In this document: one piece after another, positions 50,440-63,523 of the stretch
How the letters are laid out: each line of letters begins with the position of its first letter
Position numbering within the stretch: position 1 is the first letter of the stretch
Source: Trichoplax sp. H2
Lineage: Eukaryota; Placozoa; Uniplacotomia; Trichoplacea
DNA length: 64,000 nt
Direction of reading: 5' to 3'
Assembly: GCA_003344405.1 (NCBI GenBank)
Contig: NOWV01000097.1
Coordinates: forward strand, 216,970 to 280,969
Program-made: the position numbers and the translations under genes
Notes under the pieces: generated by a model
What the model was told of the DNA's origin: nothing
Database searches by the model: none
The model's input: the letters and a program-made list of their open reading frames with translations, nothing else

Positions 50440-53048
50440 AAATATACGGTTACGAGCATTTTGTGAAAAAAACGAAGTCGAACTGCAACGTCAGAGTAAT
50501 GGACAATCTGGCAGATTTTTTCACTAGAATTTGATTCTAATATTTTATAAATCATATTTATTAGTAAATAAGATTATTATTCTCTAATAACAAAAGAAAT
50601 TAATACTTATTATTGATCTATATTAAAGGTTAACTAAAAATATTGTGCTTTGTCATTGCCTATATAAATTAGACGAAATTACTGCCGTGCCTATAGCCAT
50701 GCAATAAAAAATTTAATAGTATCCATTCGATTATTATCTTCTGTTCAGTCGGTAGGCGAACTTAGGAAATCTTAAAAGTATAGAAAGTAATTCTTGAATC
50801 CAGAAGCGTATTGTTTCGTTATTGCAATATTAGAAATATTTGATTTGAAAGTTCAAATTTTTAGATTTTGATCATTTTCAATTTCTTAAATTAATATTTT
50901 ATCGCTACTTCTAATTAATACGGGTATGCACTAGGCGGGTAAGCATTTTAATGATTTCAAATCAGTCGGAAATATACCTCTATTTCGTATGATGAAAACT
51001 ATATTCGTTATGATCAATTTCTTTTTGTTTCTTTATTGTTTTCTGTAATCTGAATAAATAATTATTATCTAGTCTTGATGAATTTCCTATCACTATTGGA
51101 AATTTGTTTGTCACTTAAATATAACGATTTCTTAATTTTTAATCATGGATAACAATAAATGATATGAATAATAGAATGATTTCCTTGACATTAAGAGAAT
51201 ACTGCGTTCTATAGCTTATATGATGTAAAATAATAATGATTATTGGGCAGATATTTTAGATACTAACAAGGCTTTTTGATAATTTATGGTTACATGAAAA
51301 AGCATTTGCTTTAATACCGCAATTTAGACACAGTAGCATATAGTATTAGGAATCCCATTATTAGGAATTTATTTTAAAATTCAGGTAATGTCTATGGTAG
51401 ATCAAAAGTATTAAAAGATATTTACTGAAAGCAGATTGATATTTTATTCTACTCAGTCCTTGCCTGTTTGGTTTATAGCTTTGTATAGCCATATATTGTC
51501 ATTTTGCTTAAGAGACAATTGTAATCTAGATAACTGTTCAGCAATAATGTAAGTTTTGGAAAATAAGAGTAACTCTTTAGTATACTACAACACAAGAAAT
51601 ATGCGGATAGTAATTTTTGCGCTCAGTAGATCAAAATAACGAAATAAAAGCTAGATTGGTCTAAAGAATTAGATAAAGTGATTGTATACATCAATATTTT
51701 CAACTTAACTTGTCTATGTGTCAATAATGCACATTTTCTGAATCTAATATTAAAACCGCATAGTATTACATATGTTTTAAAGCAAGATATAAATAAGCTC
51801 AATCTTCTCATAGTAAATATCCTGTAATGCTAAAAATAGTTCTTGAATGACTTTTACAATGTTGTGTAATACATTCGAAAGTATTTTAACTAATATCGAA
51901 TCTCGCTAGATTATATTTTTAAATATTCATATCATTACTTTAAATAATTACCTACAATATTATATTATCTATTTTTGGAATAAAATTTGTTATAATAGAA
52001 TGAACTTTAATTCTAAAATCACAGCTAATGATCTGCCTTAGAGATTGGAGTTTGTAACAGCTTAAGAGAAGAAAGCTGTCAGGTTTTACTTTAGAAAGAC
52101 AGGAACGAGTTCTAAATGAAGGTAGCTGAAATTGGAAGCTATTGCTATATGCTGCTAACCTGACTTGTGATAATAGAGTATATTATAAAAAATCTAGTTA
52201 ATGTAAGGGCTTTAAATTGTTGATTATTTATTTTAAGGGATGATTTACTGAACATATCGAAGTTATCCGAAATATAAGGTTCTGTTCGACTTGTTCCTAG
52301 CAGACCATCACAGTTTCAGCGGCGAAACAGCTGAGACAACAGATTGTAAATGCTTGTTTAGAGAAATTTAGTGCATTGACAATATATTACGTTATTTATC
52401 ACGTTATAGAATAAGATAAGATTCATACTATATGTCGATGGAACTTTGAAGAGTATCAAAGACTGTAGTAATGCTCAATTAGCATATTATAATCTCTTTT
52501 AATAATAGAGTCGGTTAAGAATTGCCATTGACTGATACTTATTTACAAAATATAAAAGATTGCATGAGTTTGATTTGCAAATTAGACAATAGCCATTCAG
52601 GTGGTAAATTTCTTTTTTTCGATAAAGCTTTAATAGATAGCGATAATTTTATTAAGTAAATAATAGAATTTGTGGACATTATAAAATTTCGTTTTTATCA
52701 AAGTATAAGGTTTAGTCTATGAGCTAACTCAAAGTTTGTAACAATTAAAAACACAAAGTAAGGTTAAAACATCTTGCTTATTAGCAAAGCCTCTCACAAG
52801 GGTTCACCTGGAGACTTACCAACAATCACTAAATTTTACGTGAAATTTCAAGCTGGCAGTAATAGGATAAATAGTTATTGCTATTTGAAGAACGAAAATG
52901 AAAATTGCCGTAGCTTTCGCGATTATATGCATGATGGTAATCATATTTAGTTTATCATATAACATTTAAAAATCATTTACCTTATCTAGGGATAATCTTT
53001 TAAAACCTACACTTGACTATGTTGACCTATTGATTACAATTATGGCTT
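50440..53048. other. Intergenic, nothing recognised
   Basis: 3' flank of gene B and A+T-rich spacer. A minus-strand frame at 51623-51811 has no supporting evidence. Confidence 0.35.
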
Positions 53049-53681
53049 TGTCACAAAACAGCTTTGCAACAAGATAACGCAATATACGATCAATAAGTCA
53101 ATTCCTTGAATCACGTATCAAGGAACGATATCTGCACTATCACATACACTTTTGCTCTACTAGCAGACTACACAAAGACTTAAACGCCTCGTATTTTACG
53201 TTAAACACTAAGTTGGACAATTCTTCTTTATTTCACGATATACTGCATTTATATGCTATTTCTCAATAGTTCATGATTCATAGTTAATACAATTAACATT
53301 AGAATCATTTACTGAATTAGATATTAATTTTAGCTACTGCTCCCTTAATGCAGACAACAGTATTTACGAACATAGACATGTAATGACTAATACAGAATAG
53401 TCAGATTACGATATGTCCTATCACGGAACATTTCCATGATAATTTACAGTCTACCATAAGTAAATTACAATCACAATGATTGGAACTGTAAGCAGATGAT
53501 TTGCATTCCCTATTATAACTATTAATTTCAGTATGTGTATAAGTGTCACTGTCATAAAAAGTCAGTGCTATATTGAAATACAGTATATCCAAATTAGAAG
53601 TTAACTAAATAAGGATAGTCTAATAGAATTATCCTAACATGGATATTTCTACTGTAATACAGTATATAACACTGTAACAGG
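53049..53681 (-). repeat. Copy 2 of the 635 bp repeat family (inverted)
   Basis: Read on the minus strand it starts cctgttacagtgttatata (53681 leftwards) and ends at tgtcac (53049). It is nearly identical to the copy at 63524-64000 and similar to 22190-22662. A 63-codon frame (53401-53592) with several cysteines is shared with the 63614-63805 copy, so both may be inert repeat sequence or a remnant element ORF. The ends tgttacagtg and tgtcacaaaa are loosely inverted. Confidence 0.8.
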
Positions 53682-54927
53682 ATTGCATAAAGTTACTAAT
53701 ATCAGGGCTTCCTTCAATGATAATGCTCAAAGTTTAATAGCTTATACTTAAATGTGCGTTCCATGTACTCTATATCTTAAAAAACATATTGTACTCATTC
53801 GATATTTGGACTAAATTCACACTATCGAACAATTTAAGGCATTTCGAAATGAATATCTAATGAATAATTACATTCTGGTAATACGATGTCTTAGGAAATT
53901 TATTAGATACTTTTATGTGATTGACTTAGTATCTTAGTAAAATCTGGCATACAGATTTATTGATAAAGTGAAATTACTGATTTAGTATCGATTGCTGTAA
54001 TTAACAAAATAATGTGTTACCTCACTTTTACCTTTTCGAAATTCCTGTTAGATGCGCTGGTCTAAATAAGATTATTATGGCCAAATCAGCGATTTATTAG
54101 CCACATAATACGCGATAGATTAAATCAAATAACTAACTTAGGTTATCTTTATATTGCTTGAGTCATTTTGTTGAATGCCTTATTTAAGTTTAGAGTAGAG
54201 CATCGCAATGATGTTAGTTATCGGCAAGATTCAATTCTTAAAAATGTTTAGGACTTGTAATAGTATTTTAATATTACGTTAATGCTATTACGCTGATTTA
54301 GATCGTGCTTTTACCTCCCAGTGAGGGTATATCCGTTTCTACTTAGAGAAATAAGATGCTAAGAACTTTAACTTAGTCGATTTAGCCGGACAGCCGATAA
54401 AATTTTACTAAATGATCTGTAGTGTGAATTATAATTCTATTTACTGTCATGTGCGGTCAACAATGCGATTTATGATTAATCTATATGTTTGAGAGAGTAT
54501 GATAAATCATTCAATTGAGAAATTCAAACATTTTCATCAAAATGTGATTTATGAGTATTTTACTTCATCCATACTGTGAGAGATAGGTTCTTTACAAAGT
54601 GCTCACTAAAATGCGACCTAAGACAGAAAACGTGTAGGCATGATAAAAAGCAAATTATCATTAAGTTTTAGTAAGCAATGGTTAGATAAAAGTTCAGAAG
54701 TAACTATTGATATCGTAAGAAGTCATCAAAGATATCAGAAAATAATTTAAGTTCATTACTTTGAGTGTTATTACGGAGTAACCTATTGCACTCCCGAACA
54801 ACTGTAGCATTTTAATATTTTTATATAATTCGGGGAAACAACTTGCTATATTTAACTAAAGAAGTTACGAATACTGATAGTGCTTTGTACTTCGATCAAC
54901 TGATTTTCCTAAACTGTATTTTGATAG
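53682..54927. other. Spacer upstream of EGF gene C
   Basis: The signal-peptide exon of gene C should lie here. I looked for an ATG followed by a hydrophobic stretch and a phase-0 donor and found none that convinces. Confidence 0.35.
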
Positions 54928-57900
54928 GTTCTATCGGCTGCTGGAAATACGTGGTGTCTCAGAAATGATTCCAACGGTAAATTTTAAGTAGCATTTTTTT
55001 GAAACTATGAAACCATCAGTATCTGTATACATCCTTAACTTTAAAGTAAAGTACAAAAGGTATACATCGAATTCTGTTACGCTTGATTATGTTCTGGTTT
55101 GAAGTAGTTTTGATATTTCACCTTAAAAATTTATCCATACCGTTACAATATTTTGTCTATAATTAGAAATCGGTTATAATAGATAAAATTTATAGAGGTG
55201 ACTTGGTAATGGCAGCCAATTCGCGTCTGGATGATAAGACGATCACAAAACAAGTTACATTTTCCGTAAGTTATAATTTAAAATCTGTATTTTTCCCCTA
55301 TACTTTAAGCTATCATCGTTACTAATAAAGGTCTAATTTTCTAGGTAGCCAAAGTAATAAATCAAAGCTTAAAATTGAGAGTATTTCCATTAACTGTTAC
55401 AGTTGATAAAATTTTGTGAGTGCTTGTGTGATAGAATGGTGTATATTTTTTTTACCTAAGTATTCTTTACATAGTTATTCGTATGTGCTTTATGATAGAA
55501 ACCTCATCCTTCAGAGTGATTGAATTCGTTGTAGCGAGAATATTATGATATTCAACAATTTATTTACATTCCAGTTTAACTCAGTAGACAGCGGTGTTCT
55601 CAAGAGTAGATTTACTATTATTAATATTATTCTACAAAATCATTTAAAATCGATATTGGAAATTGTAATGACCGAGTAATACTCTTTTACTATTACTGTA
55701 GCTTCGCGACCTCTAACTCTAAATCTGAGTTATTCAAGTTAAGCAAATCCTTATGATATGCAATAAACCGTCTCGACCGAGAGAATAGTTTTAAAACTGC
55801 GTTTATTATTCCGTCTGTCCGCAAGAGCGAATTCAATTTTTACTTCTCATATGATCAGTCGAAAACAGCTAAGATAAACCGGATAAACGGACTTAAGATT
55901 ATTTTTACAAGCAATCATTTCATTACAAAATCATATAGCATAAGCTTACATCCTATAGTAAACGTATAATCTAATACCGTTAATAAGCAGAAATTGACCC
56001 TGGTTAAGATGAAATGGATAACTTTTAACACGTGACTAATAGCTTATCAATATCTATATTAAGACGATATGTTATACACATATATATCTAGCTATCATCA
56101 AAATAGCATAGATTAACATCATTGAAATCATTACATGGAACAATCTGTTATTTAGAATTAACCCTTCAAGTAATCGCTTTAATAATAACAGAAGTTTATT
56201 ATTGAATTATATAGAAAATCAGCAGGTACCGTACGAATTAGATATAGATTATTATTCGTCACCGAACAAAACTTATCTATAATTTGGTTGAATTGCGCAG
56301 CCAGCTTCATTTCTACGGTCGGCATAAACCTAGTTACTTCAAGTTCTATCACCGGTATTTCATGATTTCATGATAGTATAATCCTACTTAAACAATAAAA
56401 TCGACTATGTATAACGGTAGATTATTCTTATTGTAATTACCAGATTATGATGAATGCATAAGTGGCAAAACCAATCAATGCCTCAAAGATGAGTTGTGCG
56501 TTAATTTACTTGGCACTTATACATGTCGCTGTAAGCCTGGGCTATATCGAAATGCAAGCGGCATTTGCAACGGTTAAATAAACATTCGAGATATAGTTAA
56601 TTGTTAAACTTTCTCTCAATTATTATAACATTTCTAGGCTATGACATGTATTATACTGCTTATATTGTCATCTCTGGCTATTAAATCTGGAAATGAAATA
56701 AGTTACTGTACACTACCTGCAATAGAATTATTACTGAAATTCTGCTACTCTAGTTCTCGACACAATTTAGTTGATATAGAAAATAACATAAATGCTCTAA
56801 TACTTTTTAATTTGATTCCTATAAGGTACAACAAAAATGATCATTATGTTAGTAGAGAAGAGGACCTAAGATTAAATTTCTTCTGTTTTAGTTTGCCAGT
56901 CAGGATACTGCTTAAACGGAGGCACGTGTAAAATTATACAGGAGAGGGCAATTTGCGTGTAAGTTTTTGCTATGGTTATTAATGTATGATGAAATAATCA
57001 TCATACTAAAACATCTGTTAATCTGATTTTAATTAATAAAAAATGATCATCTGTACTATACTATAGATGTATTACTCCTTACCGTGGGCCAACATGCAAT
57101 ATAGAAGGACTGAGAAGTAAATCCTTATATCTCGTGTTTTGATAATTACTCGCGTATCAGCCTTGCTGTATGATAATATAAAAGATAAATATCAATTTTA
57201 ATAGCCACTATCCTGCTCATTATTTATTAAACAATGCTACTTGCATAGGATATAAATTTAAATCGTCATAATGTGTCTCAAAATTGAACTTTTAATTTTA
57301 TATGCATATCATAATTTAACAGTTTCTACTTCTTTCGGAATTGGATTGATATCAATTAGTGGAGTATTATTCCTCTTCTTGATGATCCTTTGTGTTCGAG
57401 CTTATATCAAGATATTAAATAGGTATAGCACCTGCCGCTCATGGGCTGCTAGCTAGGACTCTTTTTAGACTGTCTTTAGGCAATGCTAGATATTATTATG
57501 CAATCTTTTAGTCAGCGTTCAAAAAGATTGGAAAACATTGAGATTTTTCTTTATTTGGAGATATTCCTGTAGTTAATGCTTCAATTTCACATATTGCTAG
57601 TAATTGCATGTTAAAGATTTATATTTGATTTAAGGCAAGAGCTTGAAGATGAACAATGTTTTAGTGAAACCTTAACAATATTAAAATTATAGCGCGGTAG
57701 CAATGATAAATAGATATAGCAGCAATACTTGATTTATCGGATCAATAATAGATTGATTAATAGTAAGTCCTTTTAATACTATATTTATGATAACGAAGCG
57801 TATTTTTATCGGTATGCTAGAAGTTAGTTTAAGATTGTAAGACTTTAAATTAATGTAATGAAATATTACTAACGATACTACCTATGATAATATAAATATT

Positions 57901-58562
57901 AGGAGAGAATTAGAGAAGGATTCAGAAGAGAATCATCACTCAGTAAGGTCGAGAGTTTTTAGCTCAAGTAAGTTTGCATGAGATAAGAGCCAAGGATTAT
58001 ACTTATGGGGAGCTTCAGCTTCAGTAAATATCTTTACTAATAGTGCGAAATCGTTTTCCTAAATGGATAAAAATCATAGATATGCTGCCAGGTTACTTTT
58101 CTTCCACTTAATAAATATGAGCAATAAGAATAGATAGAGATTTAGAAATATTGGAAGTTTTGTATTCATAAATTTTATTCTGTCCAAACTTCTGTAGTCT
58201 CATCTACTGTAGCATTCTAATTTAGCGAATAATGTTTATCAAACATGCAAGATGATAATAGACACTTTTGATACTATAGGCATCTCGCTCTTTTATTTTT
58301 CTCTATCCATATATTAAATCATAATTCATTTTGTGATTACAACTTGATGCTTAGCTCATACCTACAATAAAAGAAATAAATTTAATTTCCAATTAACTTC
58401 AGTAAAACAGAAGAGTATGGAAAGTTCTGAGCTTAACCTCGAACCCATTAAAGAAATAGCAGGACGAAATCAGGTTTGTGAATTTCTGTATTGAAGGATT
58501 GTTAAATATGAACTCCATAATAATTATTGCTATTCTAGGACGAAAATCAAGTCAATAAATAG
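54928..58562 (+). CDS. EGF gene C: membrane protein with two EGF domains (5' end incomplete)
   Basis: Secure exons: 56444-56572 (calcium-type EGF, DYDECISGKTNQC...), 56892-56958 (67 nt) and 57067-57116 (halves of the last EGF: CQSGYCLNGGTC...C then CITPYRGPTC), and 57323-57422 (100 nt membrane exon, FGIGLISISGVLFLFLMILC, then VRAYIKILNR). Probable upstream exon: 54928-54976 (VLSAAGNTWCLRNDSNG, phase 0 to 1). The tail is either one exon, 57635-57692, stopping after ...TLTILKL, or 57635-57663 joined to 58403-58473 (KQKSMESSELNLEPIKE...) and 58539-58562 (DENQVNK, stop); both keep phase. No signal-peptide exon and no first EGF exon like those of A and B were found. It is a third paralogue of the same family. 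Confidence 0.68.
55209..55523 (+). CDS. Possible three-exon small protein inside the gene C interval
   Basis: Three pieces join in phase: 55209-55265 (MAANSRLDDKTITKQVTFS, donor gtaagt), 55345-55415 (VAKVINQSLKLRVFPLTVTV..., acceptor ttttctag, donor gtgagt) and 55475-55523 (...YSYVLYDRNLILQSD, stop). The predicted product has 58 residues with no family I recognise. Good donor and acceptor sequences argue for a real transcript. It might instead be an alternative 5' part of gene C, but it closes with its own stop. Confidence 0.3.
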
Positions 58563-59744
58563 AGAAATGACGTCGTTGTGACTCGTGAAGAAATAAATTA
58601 AAGGATTATATTTGATTAAGCAACTTTAATACTATTAGCTCATATTATTTGCTTAAGTAATAGATATTTCATATTTTAGCTTAATAAATTGCTATCTTAA
58701 TTGTTGCGGTTAGAGCAGTGCTCGTTATTACAATTACATTAACTCACGATATCGCTAATATTGTAAGGCTCATGCAAACCTTGCTCTATTGTTGGTATTT
58801 TGGAGTAATGATTTACTGTAGTAATAGAGCATTTGGACGTAGTGTTGACAATTTTAAATAATCATTGGATTCAGGTGAAGGACTGTTATGTTTATTTAGT
58901 GGTGATGTATCTATTTTTTAGAGAGCTAGAGTACCGGCTATGTTTAAATTCCCTAAGTTCAATAAGATTCTAATTTATTTTGTTCTGAGGTCTTTCTCGG
59001 AATTTATTTTATGTGAGACATAAGATTACTTGAAATAAGCTTATACTGACTAAAATAAAAGTGAAATTTACGCCTAAAATTGAAATGTCGAACTATCTCA
59101 GATTCAGTATATTGCCTAGTGATCGGTTACAACTTATGCATGACTACGAGTATTACATCTCTTTAGTATTGGATTTACCTCAAAGACTTACCAATATCTG
59201 ATATTAATACTATGCATTAAAACTGCCGATAAATTTTTGGCATTCTTCTTAAAGCAATGATGTTTAAATATATTAATTCTCGTTAAATACTGGACTTTTA
59301 CTGACATTTGCATATTGAGTTATTCGAATTTAACATCTGAATGCAGTAATGTTTGATTGTTTATTATTGCCTAGGCCGTTACGATTCGTCATCAGATATT
59401 TTACTTACAACAAAATTCTCGAAAGTTAATCTTTAAGTGAACGTGATTTGGCGCCATTTTGGGCTTTAAACTTGATTTACTTGAGGTTAATTTTACTATG
59501 ATGAATAATACTATCGATAGAAAATACCATTTTTATCTATTAATATGAATATTAAATTAGCTTTAATAGAGGTAGAAGGGAAAGATAGTTTGTTAATGAG
59601 CTGATTAATATTAAATTGACATTGCTAACGTTTGCCGAAATTTGCGTACTTTACACGTTGAACTTTCTCAACGTAAGATTAATCTTTGTATCAGAATAGA
59701 AAAACACTTTCTACAACGTCTTTAATTTAGCCATATCTTGGTTT
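58563..59744. other. Intergenic, nothing recognised
   Basis: A+T-rich 3' flank of gene C without visible genes or repeats. Confidence 0.35.
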
Positions 59745-60265
59745 ATTAGGATGAAATTATAATTATAAGCGTTTGCTGATAGTTGAATCATACCTTAATT
59801 TTCAACAGCGTTGAAATAGGACGACATAGACAATGTGGTAGTTCTAGCTAAAAAATGTTTCTGTATATCTTACATCAGAATATAATCCTTATTATGAGAA
59901 GAAGCGTTTGCTAATAATTGAATTATATCTGAAGCTTCAATAGAGTTGATACAGAGCTGTATGGACAATGCAATGCCAACTAAAAATATTTCTATTTATC
60001 TTCATCAAAATAAAACGGCCATTACATGAGTTTTCTTATAGTTGCACTATATCTTAAGTTTTAATAGTATAGAAATAGGACTGAGTTGATAATATAATGC
60101 TAGTTAAAAAACATTTCTATTTATCTATAATCAGAATGAAATCATCATTGTCAGAGTTTGCTAATAATTGCATATCTTAAGTATCAACAGCATTGAAATA
60201 AGACTACAAAGACAATGTAATGCTAGATAAAAAAATATTTCTGTTTATCTTCTATCAATATGTCA
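59745..60265. repeat. Degenerate tandem repeat, about 120-130 bp unit, four copies
   Basis: Units start near 59751, 59879, 60009 and 60129. Each carries a (g/a)agcgtttgctaataattg-like part, an 'aacagcgttgaaatagga' part, a 'gacaatgtaatgctagctaaaaa' part and 'atttctgtttatctt...tcagaat'. Copies are about 70-75% alike by eye, which suggests an old local amplification. No coding content. Confidence 0.65.
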
Positions 60266-63129
60266 ATAATAGACTTTCAATAAATAAGTTTTTTGAATAA
60301 TACTACGCGCCGATTTTATTCAATAACTTGTTATGCGTGGTAATATCTTCAGTTATCACGTGGTAATAAGAATCTTTTGCCTAAAGCAGTCTATTAAAGA
60401 CAGAAGTTTGTATAAATTTGTTATTTAGTATAACTTTAATAGGTAGCTACCGTCATAGGTTAATATCTACCGCCTAGAGACCTGTTTAATGATCTCTGAG
60501 AAGATAAATTAATGGTCATGGTGATTCAAGGTCGAGCCATGCCTTATGCGATTTTGCTATCAATCGTGGTAAGAATTAGAATGATATTATTTTAAAAAGC
60601 TTTACGGTTTGCACAAAAAAAGGTTTATAGAGAGCGATTAAAGCTGTTAAATTATAAATTAATTATATAATGGATAAATTTTATTTGGATTTAATTACTG
60701 TATAATGAGATATTTTCACGCGTAGGCAGATGATGGCGCTGCAATAGTGGTTTAATTCAGTCTCTTTGAGACCATCACAGCTCATCATTTCCATGCTGAT
60801 TTTATTTACTATTTTAGGTAATATTACTATGTTCAACTGTCTACGGAAACCAAATTCAGCTTAAAAGTGGTTAGTGAACTAAAATTATTATTGTAACTGT
60901 AGAATGTAAAATAAAATTGATTACCAAGTCTAGATGCAATCGGGGCAAGTTTTTCATTCCTAAAGTACTTGACCAAATAGGTTTGGTACATTAGTCTATA
61001 ACTCTATCTTCAAACTACTTTGAAACACACTAAGGGATTGAGATTATGACTTTATTACTGTAGTAGAGGGACACAAGGATTACGTCTATGAACAATGAAT
61101 TCATTTTTTGCTTTAGTGGATTTCTAAATTCTCCACTATATTAAAATTATTATTTTTTGGGCTATATTAATAAATCGGTTTGAAATAGTGTGCATAAATA
61201 TGACCATACAGTTATTTGAAATCAAACAATAATTTAAAGAATTTAGATTTGTCATCACATTGGGAAATAACCTGTTGATCTAACTTGAGGACTTAATTGA
61301 TTGGATTAGCTTTTCATAACGTGAACGACTAACGATATTTAGCACTGCCATCAGGATTTGATTCAATAAAAAGTGTTCTTTAACCTTATACTAAACGCTG
61401 TTGGCCCGATATTTAGTATAAATTAAAAATTTTACCGAAATTACTAGCAGCTTAAATATTTTATTAATTACCGTACTGATGTGAGAAAACTAATTGAAAC
61501 TGCTAAGACGGTATAATGGTTAATGTTCTTTGATTCTGATTTACGTACATAAGGAAATGAAAAATCTTGGGATATTAATTAATAAAAAAATTTGACTAGT
61601 TTATTATACTAATTGAGAAGTATGGCTCTATTCGTAGTTTCTTGTTTGCTATTGCTGCGATAAATCTACCTGTTTCACGTGAAACTAAATTATAATATAT
61701 ATGGCATGGATGAAATAGAATGCAGCTCCAATTAATAAAGGCACCATCGATGAAATGATCTTATAGAATTAGTTAGCATGATTTGTTCCATTTACGTTGT
61801 TAAGGATCTCAAGAAATGAACTATCTGATTTGGATTAAGATAGATTTGCAATTGAGACATTTGAACGTGACGTTACGAACTATTTTGCTATAAATTTATT
61901 ATTGAATTCATAAGAAGGCATAATTAGAAAATCTTTTACTTGAAATTACTCGATGACGTTTTTGTAGTACTTACATATATTACACTAAAAAATCCTTAAA
62001 CAGCTATAAATTTTCCAGTAAACGATAAACAGATTGTGTTACAGAAATAATTTAAACCTATTGTTAAGATTTGATATCGATGATAATAAGTTCCTAAATT
62101 ATGAGATTTCAGAGTTCAAAGTAGGAAGAAAAATTGCTGGTGAAATTAGGCGATACTTGTAGGATAATTTATCGGAGATTACCGTACGACCACTTTTGTG
62201 GTACAAAGCTACAATACATTAAGCACGAGCTTTGATTTTGTTTTGCATGCAAAGCCGTACAGAGTTGCAAAAGTTTGTCAGTCCATTTGACACCATTACA
62301 GATTACTTGCAGTAATGGCGATAAATGCCTGACCCAGTCAGAGATCTTTAATGAAAAATATTATGGTTCTATGGCAATTATTCATTAACAATAATTTCGT
62401 GGGCGATAGCCTAAATTGTAATACCTCAAGCAGTCGCGGCGTATTTCATATTAAAATGAATTACTTGTAATGATATCTAACTTTATTATACTTAAGCAAA
62501 GTTGAATATCATGGCGAAGCTATGTAACAAATCAAGCTTGGTAAACGAAGACCTACTAGGAAATATCGTTTGCTAGTTAGATCATCAAAGCTTTATCGCT
62601 TTTTATCATTCACTTAATATAGTTTAGAGTGAAACCTGGTCCTTTAAATTACATCTACAACAACGCAACTTTTGAACAGTAACAGGTAGCTCATTTTCAA
62701 AACTAGGACTATATATATGGAGAAAGTGGTTAATAGGCAAATAATCTGTCTTTTATTGGAGACATTACAATGCATGAATCATCTCACAGTAGTAGTAGTA
62801 GCTCTTTGAATGGAACTATAACGTAATAAATGACGTCGGGAACGAATATATTTATTTCTTGCGGATGCATTATCAGTCAGCTAATGCGAACACTGGTAAT
62901 TTGGACACTCTAATTCCTATTATGTTTTCATTATTGCATGTAAGCGAAGCCACTGAAAAGCGGGTAACTACTACAGTTGCAATAAATCAAGCTAATATGG
63001 ACTAGATTGTGCAGAATAGCAATCCAACTACGTTGCAGTGGAGTAAATAGGATAGAATATTCTAAATAGATATGGCATTATGTTAGAAGATTTAGACAGT
63101 ACAGCTAGCAAGTTTAAATTATCGTTCTA
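60266..63129. other. Intergenic, nothing recognised
   Basis: A+T-rich DNA. A perfect 14 bp palindrome gtttcacgtgaaac sits at 61672-61685. No gene or larger repeat is supported. Confidence 0.35.
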
Positions 63130-63132
63130 GTC

Positions 63133-63415
63133 AGCAATCTGGAAATATCAATATGACATTTTGTAGAAATCATAATGAATAGCCACAAGATAGTATTATT
63201 TATAAAATATAAGAAGCTGTGGATAAATGGTTAATATAGCATAAATTTCAGATGTTCAGACGGTAGCTTAGGTTAGCAAATTGGAAATATCCACAGGATC
63301 GGAATTTTGGAGAACTTATATGTAACTAGTACCAAATAGTATCAGTTATAAAATGCTACGAGCTATGGATATTGGATAGTCAATATCGAATAAATTTCGG
63401 ATGCTTATACCAACT
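63133..63415. repeat. Two-copy tandem repeat, about 142 bp unit
   Basis: gcaatctggaaatatc...atagtattatttataaaat...gctgtggata...aaatttcagatg (from about 63133) recurs as gcaaattggaaatatc...atagtatcagttataaaat...gctatggata...aaatttcggatg (from about 63275). The copies are diverged, roughly 70% alike. Confidence 0.55.
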
Positions 63416-63523
63416 AAAAAATTACCGCAGATATCAATAAAATACTGCAGGTGCTATCAGGTTTGCTAATGTAACATCTACGTTATTAAGATTAGAAATA
63501 TAATTTATAATTATGAAGATAGT

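Noticed and set aside
56641-56931. 96-codon plus-strand open frame
   Set aside because: It lies across the intron and part of the 56892-56958 exon of gene C in a different frame; the EGF cysteine pattern and phase favour the exon.
60717-60795. On the minus strand, a C-box-like atgatga and a ctga that suggest a C/D snoRNA
   Set aside because: The terminal D box reads ctgc rather than ctga, there is no convincing end stem, and no guide target could be named.
61671-61686. tgtttcacgtgaaact, which matches the bacterial parS centromere consensus at 15 of 16 positions
   Set aside because: The surroundings are animal nuclear DNA with no ParA/ParB genes, and a single palindrome built on CACGTG is expected by chance. 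It could at most be an E-box-type site.
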